A stretch of DNA of 5,704 nucleotides from an uncultured Pseudomonadota bacterium (GCA_937996755.1 CALKUS010000043.1:1-5704), one strand, 5' to 3'. Counted from the first letter of the stretch, positions 1 through 5,573 are shown. The notes: generated by a model from the letters alone, not told the origin. Program-made: numbers and translations.

Positions 1-527
1 CGGTCGCGATGCCGCTGCTCGTGAGCAAGCGCTTCCTGCCGTTCGGCGCGAGCGTCTTCCGGCGCATCGCATTCATCGGCCTCGGCGGCGCCGAGCTGCG
101 CGAGCGGCTCGAGTCGTTCGGCCGCGAGCTCGCTGCCGATGCGCGCAAGGCGAAGCCGCGCGCCGTCGCGGCATTGCGCGCGCACGTCGCGGCCGGCGAC
201 CGCGTGATCGTTGCGAGCGGCTCGGAAGAGAAGATCGTCCGGGCAGTGCTCGCTGCGCTCGGCCTGCCCGACGTGGGCGTGATCGCGTCGCAGATCGAGC
301 TCGAACCCGCCGTGCTCATCCGCCGGCATTGCTATGGCGCCGCGAAATGCGTCGCGCTCGCCGAGGCGGGACACGAGCGCTGGGACGTCGCCTACAGCGA
401 CTCGCTCGCCGACCTGCCGCTGCTGCGCGCGGCGGATCGCCCCGTGCTGGTCGATGCAAAGCCGGCGATGGTCGCGGAAGCGACGCGGCTGCTCGGCCGC
501 GCCCCGGAGCTCATCGACTGGACCTAA
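1..527 (+). CDS. PgpC-like HAD subfamily IB phosphatase, 3' part
   Basis: This is a haloacid dehalogenase-type phosphatase of subfamily IB, most like phosphatidylglycerophosphatase C (YfhB/PgpC), which removes phosphate from phosphatidylglycerophosphate at the inner membrane. Numbering from the internal ATG at position 9, motif II is VIVASGS (nucleophile-assisting Ser70), followed by IASQIE (residues 92-97), the motif III lysine in CYGAAK (Lys113) and motif IV YSDSLADLPLL (Asp131, Asp135). The motif I DxDGT aspartates are absent, and the frame is open to the left edge (codons at 3-8), so the true start lies outside the window and the ATG at 9 is probably internal. The gene ends TAA at 525-527, overlapping the stop of the convergent permease gene. 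The exact substrate cannot be fixed: related HAD-IB proteins are annotated as phosphoserine phosphatase-like, but the CYGxxK and IASQI spacing favours the PgpC group. Confidence 0.85.
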   Translation, partial: VAMPLLVSKRFLPFGASVFRRIAFIGLGGAELRERLESFGRELAADARKAKPRAVAALRAHVAAGDRVIVASGSEEKIVRAVLAALGLPDVGVIASQIELEPAVLIRRHCYGAAKCVALAEAGHERWDVAYSDSLADLPLLRAADRPVLVDAKPAMVAEATRLLGRAPELIDWT

Positions 528-1270
528 CCGGCGAGCACCTGCGCCAGCTGCCAACCGCTCAGGCCCAGCACGACGATCGCGACGGACGCCATCACGGTGC
601 GTGCGGGGAGGTATCGCACGAGCCATGCCGAGAGCGGCGCCGCGCAGGCTCCGCCCACCAGCAGCCCGCCGACGACGCCGACGTGCGAGATGCCCACCTG
701 CGTGAGGAACATGGTGGAGATCGCGACCGTCACGACGAATTCCGCCGCGTTTACCGAGCCGATGGCCGTGCGCGGATCGCGGCCACGCGCGAGCAGCGTC
801 GAGGTCGTGATCGGGCCCCAGCCGCCGCCGCCCACGGCGTCGAGCAGGCCGCCGATGAAGCCGAGCACGCCGGCGTGGCGCACTTCGCGTTGCGGCAGCT
901 TGCCGAACGCGCGAACGAGCACGACCACGCCGAGCACGAGGAGGTAGGCGAGCACGTACGGCTTGATGCGCTCGCCGGGGATGTTCGCGAGGAAGTACGC
1001 GCCGGCCGCGCCGCCGACGGCGCCCGGGATCGCGAGCGACAGGAACAGGCGCTTGTCGACGTTGCGGTGGTACGCGTGGCTCGCACCGGAGATGCCGGTC
1101 GTCACGACCTCGGCCGCGTGCACCGCCGCGCTGGCCGTCGCCGGCGGCACGCCGAGGCTCAGCAGCACGGTCGACGATACGAGCCCGTACGCCATCCCGA
1201 GCGCGCCGTCGACGAGCTGCGCGAGGAAGCCGACGAGAACGAACAGCAGGAAGATTTCGCTTCCGTCCAT
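524..1270 (-). CDS. TauE/SafE family membrane permease (DUF81)
   Basis: This 248-residue polytopic inner-membrane protein belongs to the TauE/SafE (DUF81) family, whose members export sulfite, sulfoacetate or related organic anions or are linked to sulfur metabolism. Hydrophobicity suggests about eight membrane segments, near residues 5-27, 43-60, 76-96, 104-121, 133-150, 175-190, 196-216 and 225-243, arranged as two homologous halves. Family signatures are QLVDGALGMAYG (18-29), AEVVTT (53-58), SGASHAYHRNVD (61-72), DAVGGGGWGPI (144-154) and SVNAAEF (172-178). The length is normal and the protein looks intact. The start is the ATG at 1270-1268; only a weak purine-rich stretch precedes it. Its stop (TAG) overlaps the stop of the convergent phosphatase gene, and about 100 bp separate its start from the GNAT gene upstream on the same strand, so it could be read from its own promoter or by readthrough. 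No sulfur gene lies nearby to identify the substrate. Confidence 0.9.
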   Translation of the reverse strand: MDGSEIFLLFVLVGFLAQLVDGALGMAYGLVSSTVLLSLGVPPATASAAVHAAEVVTTGISGASHAYHRNVDKRLFLSLAIPGAVGGAAGAYFLANIPGERIKPYVLAYLLVLGVVVLVRAFGKLPQREVRHAGVLGFIGGLLDAVGGGGWGPITTSTLLARGRDPRTAIGSVNAAEFVVTVAISTMFLTQVGISHVGVVGGLLVGGACAAPLSAWLVRYLPARTVMASVAIVVLGLSGWQLAQVLAG

Positions 1271-1374
1271 GCCACCGCGCGCTCACGGAACCACGGACAG
1301 CTTGGCACGAAGCGGGCCGGCGGTCCGTCGAATGCCGGTTACCGACGGGAAATGCGCTTGCCGCAACCGGCGCG
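1271..1374. other. Intergenic spacer with inverted repeats
   Basis: This 104-bp gap follows the GNAT gene and precedes the permease gene, both on the minus strand. It holds a 6-bp inverted repeat CCGTCG/CGACGG (1325-1330 with 1343-1348) around a 12-base loop, and a second, wider pair CCGGTT/AACCGG (1335-1340 with 1365-1370). These could fold in the transcript and slow or end transcription past the GNAT gene, but no T-tract follows, so a factor-independent terminator is not supported. I see no convincing -35/-10 pair for the permease gene. Confidence 0.35.
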
Positions 1375-1818
1375 TCAGGCGTTGCCCAGGCGCTTCACGA
1401 AGCGCAGCGACGCGTCGACGTAGCCGCAGGCGCGGTAGAACGCGTGCGCGCCCTCGCGCTGCTCGGCGCTCGTGACTTCCACGCGGGCGGCACCGCGGCG
1501 CAGCGCGCGCACTTCCGCGTCCTTCAGCATCTGCCGGCCGAGCCCGGCGTTGCGATGCGCGGACGCCACGATGAGCGACGTGATGCGACAGCTCGTGCGC
1601 CCGAACGGCAGGTAGAACATGAAGTCGAGCGAGTACATCCCGCGCAGGTCGCCGTGCACGTCCGCGACGACGAGCACCATCGTCTCGTCGTTCATCATCA
1701 CCTTGATCCGCGCGGTCGCCTCGTCGCGCGTGCACGGATAGCCGAGCTCGCCGAGCAGCGTGGCGACGGCGCTGGCGTCGGCGGGCGTCGCCTCGCGCAG
1801 CAGGGGAACGGTGCTCAC
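1375..1818 (-). CDS. GNAT family N-acetyltransferase
   Basis: This complete single-domain Gcn5-related acetyltransferase of 147 residues transfers the acetyl group of acetyl-CoA to an amine; its acceptor is unknown. The N-terminus (LLREATPADASAVATLLGELGY, split across residues 6-27) fits the first strand and helix of the fold. Motif A spans about residues 79-98: the strand ITSLIV is followed by the acetyl-CoA pyrophosphate loop RNAGLG (89-94), which fits the Q/RxxGxG/A rule. Motif B is FYRACGY (127-133), containing the usual tyrosine. The start chosen is GTG at 1818-1816, which gives the full domain and lies 8 bp after the clp stop; no strong ribosome-binding site is visible, so translation may depend on reinitiation from clp. 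This spacing makes a clp-GNAT transcript likely. Whether it modifies a small molecule, an antibiotic or a protein cannot be read from the sequence. Confidence 0.9.
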   Translation of the reverse strand: MSTVPLLREATPADASAVATLLGELGYPCTRDEATARIKVMMNDETMVLVVADVHGDLRGMYSLDFMFYLPFGRTSCRITSLIVASAHRNAGLGRQMLKDAEVRALRRGAARVEVTSAEQREGAHAFYRACGYVDASLRFVKRLGNA

Positions 1819-1826
1819 GGTCTGGA

Positions 1827-2534
1827 CTATCGCGTTCCGAAGACGACGATCGTCTTGCCTTTCACCGAGATCTTGCCGCTTTCCTCGAGCTGTTTGAGCA
1901 CGCGACCCACCATTTCACGCGAGCAGCCCACGATGCGGCTGATTTCCTGGCGCGAGATGCGGATCTGGGTGCCATCCGGGTGCGACATGGCGTCCGGTTC
2001 GGTGCACAGGTCGACGAGCGTGCGCGACACGCGGCTCGTGACGTCCATGAATGCGAGGCGCGAAACCTTGCGGCTGGTGTGCAGCAGTCGCGACGTGAGT
2101 TGTGCGCCGATCGCGAACAGGATGCGCGGGCATTCGTCGTGCAGCGAGCCTTCGAACAGCGAGAACAGTCGTTCGTAGCCGATCTCGGCAAGCTCGCAGG
2201 CGGTGCGGCTGCGCACCAGCACCTCGCGGCGCTGCGGCTCGATGAACAGGCCCATCTCGCCGATGAATTCCCCCTTGTTCAGGTAGGCCAGGATCAGCTC
2301 GCGGCCGTCCTCGTCCTCGCTGGAGACGGCGAGCGAGCCGTCGATGATGTAGTAGAGCGTGCCCGCGCCGTCGCCCGGACGGAAGATCGGCGTCTTCCCG
2401 GGATAACGGCGGCGGTGACAGGAGCCGAGGAACTTCGTCAGCGTGCGGTCGTCCAGTGCCAATGCCTCCGGCACGTGGGCTCGCTGGGGCGTATCGATGA
2501 GCGGCTGGAAGCGCTCGGCCACGGACTGGTTCAT
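1827..2534 (-). CDS. clp: Clp/Crp-type global transcription regulator
   Basis: This 235-residue Crp/Fnr-family regulator closely resembles Clp of Xanthomonas and, less so, Vfr and E. coli CRP. A cyclic-nucleotide-binding beta-barrel (about 30-135) contains GTLYYIIDGS (58-67) and the phosphate-binding loop GEFIGEMGLF (88-97) followed by QRREV (101-105). A dimer helix (about 138-165, ending RLAFMDVTSR) leads to a winged helix-turn-helix with SRQEISRIVGCSREMVGR (194-211). Arg206, Glu207 and Arg211 match the base-contacting Arg180, Glu181 and Arg185 of CRP, predicting TGTGA-N6-TCACA-like sites. The ending GKTIVVFGTR is typical. In Xanthomonas, Clp controls exoenzymes, exopolysaccharide and virulence and is inhibited by c-di-GMP; Glu104 aligns with the glutamate implicated there (Clp Glu99), where CRP has Ser83. 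The start is ATG 2534-2532, with GAGGGG about 12 bases upstream. clp is divergent from speD and is followed by the GNAT gene. Confidence 0.93.
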   Translation of the reverse strand: MNQSVAERFQPLIDTPQRAHVPEALALDDRTLTKFLGSCHRRRYPGKTPIFRPGDGAGTLYYIIDGSLAVSSEDEDGRELILAYLNKGEFIGEMGLFIEPQRREVLVRSRTACELAEIGYERLFSLFEGSLHDECPRILFAIGAQLTSRLLHTSRKVSRLAFMDVTSRVSRTLVDLCTEPDAMSHPDGTQIRISRQEISRIVGCSREMVGRVLKQLEESGKISVKGKTIVVFGTR

Positions 2535-2566
2535 CGGTGCTTCGGTCCCCTCGGTGGCAACACGGC

Positions 2567-2595
2567 TTTATAGGCCGGGCGGCGGGTGAATTCAA
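2567..2595 (-). promoter_or_regulatory. Predicted sigma-70 promoter of clp
   Basis: Read on the minus strand, TTGAAT (2595-2590) and TATAAA (2572-2567) are separated by 17 bp, close to the TTGACA/TATAAT consensus with ideal spacing. The start of transcription would fall near 2560, giving a leader of about 25 bases that includes the GAGGGG ribosome-binding sequence (2552-2547). Confidence 0.6.
2587..2594. promoter_or_regulatory. TGAATTCA palindrome over the clp -35 box
   Basis: A perfect 8-bp palindrome lies across the predicted -35 element of clp, where a bound repressor would block polymerase. It may be chance: it does not extend into longer symmetry and does not match the Crp consensus. 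Confidence 0.2.
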
Positions 2596-2694
2596 ACTTT
2601 GCAATGTTTCGAGGGTACGGTTCCGACGCGCGGTCCGCCACCGCCGCCCGGCGACCGGGAGGGGGAATGCCGGCGTAGAATGCCCCCCGTCGAG

Positions 2695-2710
2695 CGCCGC
2701 CGTGGCGGCG
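2695..2710. repeat. GC-rich inverted repeat upstream of speD
   Basis: CGCCGCC (2695-2701) and GGCGGCG (2704-2710) form a 7-bp perfect inverted repeat around two bases, or a 6-bp stem with a four-base loop. It lies just upstream of the predicted speD -35 box and downstream of a possible second -10 (TAGAAT, 2676-2681). It could shape an upstream transcript or be a protein site; its role is unknown. Confidence 0.4.
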
Positions 2711-2715
2711 GGGAC

Positions 2716-2743
2716 TTGTGGTGCGGTTCGTAGCGTCGATAAT
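2716..2743 (+). promoter_or_regulatory. Predicted promoter of speD
   Basis: TTGTGG (2716-2721) and GATAAT (2738-2743) are 16 bp apart. The -10 is followed by GCGCGGC, a setting seen again at the promoter at the right edge of the window. Transcription would start near 2750, about 32 bases before the speD start codon. The -35 matches only in TTG, so the promoter may need activation. Confidence 0.5.
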
Positions 2744-2781
2744 GCGCGGCCTTTGACCGCCCCTAGCGCCGGGAGAAACCC

Positions 2782-3573
2782 GTGGTGAAACCCCTTCCTC
2801 GCCTGCGGCTGCAGGGCTTCAACAACCTGACCAAGGCGCTGTCGTTCAACATCTACGACATGAGCTACGCGGTCAGCAACGAACAGCGCGACCGCTACAT
2901 CGAGTACATCGATGAGGCGTACAACGCCGAGCGCCTGACGAAGATCCTGACGGACGTGGCCGACATCATCGGCGCGAACATCCTGAACATCGCGCGCCAG
3001 GACTACGACCCGCAGGGCGCGTCGGTGACGATCCTGATCTCGGAACAGCCGATCATCGATCGCCGCGACGCCGGCAAGGATGCGATATCCGACGCGATGG
3101 TGGCGCACCTCGACAAGAGCCACATCACGGTGCACACCTATCCGGAGACGCACCCGCACAACGGCATCGCCACGTTCCGCGCCGACATCGACGTCGCCAC
3201 GTGCGGCGTCATCTCGCCGCTGAAGGCCCTGAACTACCTGATCGAGAGCTTCGAGTCCGACATCGTCATCATGGACTACCGCGTGCGCGGCTTCACGCGC
3301 GACGTGAAGGGCAAGAAGCATTACATCGACCACCGCATCAACTCCATCCAGGAATACCTGTCGAAGCCGATCCGGCAGAAGTACGAGATGTTCGACGTGA
3401 ACGTCTACCAGGAGAACATCTTCCACACGAAGATGCACGTGAAGGAGTTCGACCTGGACACCTACCTCTTCGAGGCACAGGCCGCCGACCTCGGCTTCAA
3501 GGATCGCGCGCGCATCGAAGGCCAGCTCAAGCGCGAGATCGAAGAGCTGTTCCACGGCCGCAATCTCGACTGA
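2782..3573 (+). CDS. speD: S-adenosylmethionine decarboxylase proenzyme
   Basis: This pyruvoyl-dependent cytoplasmic enzyme decarboxylates S-adenosylmethionine to the aminopropyl donor for spermidine synthesis. The 263-residue proenzyme is full length and of the long E. coli/Xanthomonas class. The self-cleavage site is Lys112-Ser113 in AHLDKSHITVHTYPE; Ser113 becomes the pyruvoyl group of the alpha chain, and residues 1-112 form the beta chain. Other conserved elements are GFNNLTKALSF (12-22), IGANILNIARQDYDPQGASV (63-82), the active-site cysteine Cys141 in STCGV-like context (ATCGVISPLKALNYL, 139-153), DYRVRGFTRD (165-174) and VYQENIFHTKM (208-218). The start is GTG at 2782, giving MVKPLPR, with GGGAG at 2771-2775 at good spacing; GTG at 2785 is the alternative. 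It diverges from clp and faces coq7. The spermidine synthase gene speE is not in the window. Confidence 0.97.
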   Translation: MVKPLPRLRLQGFNNLTKALSFNIYDMSYAVSNEQRDRYIEYIDEAYNAERLTKILTDVADIIGANILNIARQDYDPQGASVTILISEQPIIDRRDAGKDAISDAMVAHLDKSHITVHTYPETHPHNGIATFRADIDVATCGVISPLKALNYLIESFESDIVIMDYRVRGFTRDVKGKKHYIDHRINSIQEYLSKPIRQKYEMFDVNVYQENIFHTKMHVKEFDLDTYLFEAQAADLGFKDRARIEGQLKREIEELFHGRNLD

Positions 3574-3591
3574 GTTGCGGCGTCGTAGATC

Positions 3592-3618
3592 GTAGGGTGG
3601 GCAGCTTCGCTGCCCACG
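3592..3618. repeat. GTAG-flanked REP/SMAG-like hairpin
   Basis: Between the convergent ends of speD and coq7, GTGGGCAGC (3597-3605) and GCTGCCCAC (3609-3617) form a perfect 9-bp stem around the loop TTC. The stem is preceded at its foot by GTAG (3592-3595). A GTAG tetranucleotide at the foot of a GC-rich hairpin is the hallmark of REP palindromes mobilised by REP-associated tyrosine transposases, and of the SMAG family of Stenotrophomonas. A near-duplicate TCGTAGA/TCGTAGG lies at 3583-3596. As transcribed RNA it would fold equally from either side and could protect the 3' ends of both speD and coq7 mRNAs or help end transcription; no T-tract follows. Confidence 0.7.
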
Positions 3619-3622
3619 CGTT

Positions 3623-4273
3623 CTAGACGCGGTACGCAAGCGCCTTCATCACCGCCGCCGTCAGCGCCATCAACCGCGGTACCGGTGCCGGCAGCTCGCG
3701 CGCGCCCGCATCCTTCGCCGCCTGGCCGTGGCGCGCCTCGTCGGCCTGCATCTCGCGCACGACGGCGCGGCTGCGCTCGTCGCCTGCGGGCAGCGTCTCG
3801 AGGTGCTCGCCGAGGTGCGCTTCCACCTGCCGCTCCGTCTCGACGACGAAGCCGAGGCTCTCGCGGTCGCCGATGAGCGCGGCGCCGGCGCCGATCGCGA
3901 ACGAGCCGGCGAACCAGAGCGGGTTCAGCACGCTCGGCCCGCTGCCGAGCTCCTCCAGGCGCCTCGCGCACCACGCCAGGTGGCTCGCTTCCTCGTCCGC
4001 GGCATGCAACAGGTGGCTGCGGATGCCCGGGTCGCGCGCGATCGCCGCCTGGCCGAGGTACAGCGCCTGCGCGCACACCTCGCCCGCGTGGTTGATGCGC
4101 ATGAGGCCCGCCGCGTGGCGGCGGGCCGCATCGTCGAGGGGCGCGGTCGGCGCGCCTTCCGCCGGATAGGCGCGGCCGGTCGCGGGCGCAGGGCCGAGCG
4201 TCGCGCCGAGCGCGCGCTGCAGGTGCGCGATCGCACGGTCGATCGGGGAGAAACGTCGCATCGGATCGTTCAT
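3623..4273 (-). CDS. coq7: Coq7 demethoxyubiquinol hydroxylase
   Basis: This 216-residue membrane-associated di-iron monooxygenase hydroxylates 2-polyprenyl-3-methyl-6-methoxy-1,4-benzoquinol in the O2-dependent late ubiquinone pathway, replacing UbiF in many proteobacteria. All iron ligands are visible: Glu65 in NHAGEVCAQALYLGQ, Glu95 and His98 in DEEASHLAWC, Glu147 in ETERQVEAHL, and Glu179 and His182 in MQADEARHG. The hydrophobic stretch NPLWFAGSFAIGAGAALIGD (117-136) fits the membrane-facing helix of the family. The first ~45 residues are a low-complexity, Ala/Pro-rich N-terminus of typical length for bacterial Coq7. The start is ATG 4273-4271, which overlaps the TGA of the upstream Fe-S protein gene (ATGA at 4273-4270) and has little Shine-Dalgarno sequence, indicating translational coupling. 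Met5 (MRRF) is a possible alternative start. The reading frame stays open far upstream, but that part is antisense-like noise inside the Fe-S gene. Confidence 0.96.
   Translation of the reverse strand: MNDPMRRFSPIDRAIAHLQRALGATLGPAPATGRAYPAEGAPTAPLDDAARRHAAGLMRINHAGEVCAQALYLGQAAIARDPGIRSHLLHAADEEASHLAWCARRLEELGSGPSVLNPLWFAGSFAIGAGAALIGDRESLGFVVETERQVEAHLGEHLETLPAGDERSRAVVREMQADEARHGQAAKDAGARELPAPVPRLMALTAAVMKALAYRV
4270..4273 (-). promoter_or_regulatory. ATGA stop-start overlap coupling coq7
   Basis: On the minus strand the four bases ATGA hold the coq7 start codon (ATG) and the stop codon (TGA) of the Fe-S protein gene. The sequence just upstream has no strong ribosome-binding site, so ribosomes finishing the first gene likely start the second. 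Confidence 0.75.
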
Positions 4274-5484
4274 GTCGCGAGGGCTTCTGAGATGGCGGTG
4301 ACCGGATGCACAACCGGGACGACGAGCCCCGCTTCCGCGAGGCCCGCGTGCAGCCAGAGGCGGCAACCGATGTTCGTGGTGAGGAGGAGCTCGGGCGCGA
4401 GTTCGCGCAGTTGCTGCACGCGCTCGTCGCGCAGCGGCAGCGACTGCGCTTCGTGGTCGACGAAATGCAGGCCCGCCGCGCCGCAGCAGCGCGGCTGCAG
4501 CGGCAGCGGAGAAACTTCGAGGCCGGGCACGCGCGCGAGCAGCGGCATCAGCGCGCCTTCGTCCGCGATCGCACGCTGCGTGCACGGTACGAGCAGCGCG
4601 GCGCGCCGCACGCGCGGCGCATCCGTGCGCCATGGCCACGCCGGCTCGCGCGCGAGGAACGACATGAGCTCGTGCACGGGCGCGCGCGACGTCGCGCGCA
4701 GCGTCGCGTCGCAACCGCTCGTCGCATGCACGATCGCGTCGAGCTCCAGCCCGGCGAATGCGTCGCGCGCGTCGTCCGCGTCTTCGCGCGCCGCCTGCGA
4801 GTCGCCGGCGTGCCACGCGAGCGCGCCGCAGCAGTGCGGATCGGCAGGGGCGTGCACGTCGTAGCCCAGTCGCGTCAGCACGTGCACGGCCGCGTGCTGC
4901 GTATCGGCGTCGAGTACGGACGCGGCGCAGCCGCGGAACAAGCCGAGCACGCCGCGCCGCTGTCCTGCGGCCGGCGTGAACGACACCGGGCGACCGCGCA
5001 TCCATGCGCGCGGTGCCAGCGCGATCGCGCGCGCAGCGCCCGGCGCGACACCGTTGCGCTGGGCGATGGCGGCACCGATACGCGTGCGACCGAGCGCGCG
5101 CACCGCAAGCACCGCGCGCAGCAGGCCGGGCCTGCGCGCCAGCGCACGCAGTCGGCGGCGCGGTTGCGTATCGCGCACACGCATCGGCGCGAGCGTGCGC
5201 GTCGCCGCGAGCAGCGGCAGGAATTCCACTTTCGACGGACACACCTGCGCGCAGCTGCCGCAGGCCAGGCAATTGTCGATGTGCGATGTCGCGCTTTCAT
5301 CGGCGAGGCCCGCGACGAGCGCCCGCGCGAGCGCGACGCGGCCGCGCGGCGATTCGCCCTCGCTGCGCGCCACGCGATAGGTCGGGCAATGCGGCAGGCA
5401 CAGCCCGCACATCACGCACTGGTCGGCGAGGCGCTCGATGGCCAGCTCGACTGGCTCGTGGGGACGGCTCGACAGGCTCTCCAT
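4270..5484 (-). CDS. GlcF-like dicluster iron-sulfur (CCG domain) protein
   Basis: This 404-residue protein has the architecture of the glycolate oxidase Fe-S subunit GlcF, also seen in LutA and HdrB/D-like electron-transfer proteins. Two 4Fe-4S ferredoxin motifs lie at the N-terminus: CVMCGLCLPHCP (Cys23, 26, 29, 33) and CLACGSCAQVCP (Cys72, 75, 78, 82). Two cysteine-rich CCG domains follow: Cys186, Cys218-Cys219-Gly and Cys258, then Cys301, Cys333-Cys334-Gly and Cys374. It probably passes electrons between a dehydrogenase and quinone at the membrane. The start chosen is ATG 5484-5482 (MESLSSRPHEP), close before the first cluster as in homologues; the frame continues to an ATG at 5622, but the extra 46 residues are Gly/Ala-rich and unlike the family. 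No glcD or glcE flavin subunit is nearby. Its stop overlaps the coq7 start, so the two are co-translated. Its true partner is unknown; the GlcF name is by architecture only. Confidence 0.88.
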   Translation of the reverse strand: MESLSSRPHEPVELAIERLADQCVMCGLCLPHCPTYRVARSEGESPRGRVALARALVAGLADESATSHIDNCLACGSCAQVCPSKVEFLPLLAATRTLAPMRVRDTQPRRRLRALARRPGLLRAVLAVRALGRTRIGAAIAQRNGVAPGAARAIALAPRAWMRGRPVSFTPAAGQRRGVLGLFRGCAASVLDADTQHAAVHVLTRLGYDVHAPADPHCCGALAWHAGDSQAAREDADDARDAFAGLELDAIVHATSGCDATLRATSRAPVHELMSFLAREPAWPWRTDAPRVRRAALLVPCTQRAIADEGALMPLLARVPGLEVSPLPLQPRCCGAAGLHFVDHEAQSLPLRDERVQQLRELAPELLLTTNIGCRLWLHAGLAEAGLVVPVVHPVTAISEALAT

Positions 5485-5573
5485 CGCTCGTAGCGCGGCT
5501 CGCGGAAGTTCTGGCTTCGGTCGCGCGAAAAAGGCTTCCGTTCCGCCGCCGACCTCGTTAGTATGCGCGCCCC

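Larger units (their letters stand above)
2535..2781. other. Divergent clp-speD regulatory region
   Basis: This 247-bp region separates two genes transcribed outward. It holds a well-formed minus-strand promoter for clp, a weaker plus-strand promoter for speD, a GC-rich inverted repeat between them, and an 8-bp palindrome overlapping the clp -35 box. The clp side is distinctly A/T-richer (around 2585-2615) than the rest. There is no small gene I can support here. Confidence 0.7.

Noticed and set aside
1325..1348. Factor-independent terminator after the GNAT gene
   Set aside because: The inverted repeat has only a 6-bp stem, a 12-base loop and no following T-tract on the minus strand.
329..1423. 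Long plus-strand open frame of 364 codons
   Set aside because: It is antisense to the permease gene and encodes an Arg/Ala/His-rich, low-complexity product with no domain, as expected from GC-rich DNA; the permease has clear family motifs.
1444..2178. Plus-strand open frame of 244 codons across the GNAT and clp genes
   Set aside because: It spans two well-supported minus-strand genes in antisense and has no family signature.
2676..2681. TAGAAT as the main speD -10 box
   Set aside because: No acceptable -35 lies 16-18 bp upstream; the GATAAT at 2738-2743 is better placed, though a second weak start remains possible.
1915..3639. Minus-strand open frame of 574 codons
   Set aside because: It runs antisense through all of speD and out of frame through clp; its composition is Val/Arg/Asp-rich with no recognisable domain.
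4274..5272. Upstream extension of the coq7 frame by about 333 codons
   Set aside because: The extension is Arg/Ala-rich noise in another frame of the Fe-S gene; normal Coq7 length and the ATGA overlap support the start at 4273.
4306..5493. Plus-strand open frame of 395 codons
   Set aside because: It is antisense to the Fe-S protein gene, is dominated by Arg, Ala and Gln, and has no domain; the opposite strand has complete cysteine motifs.
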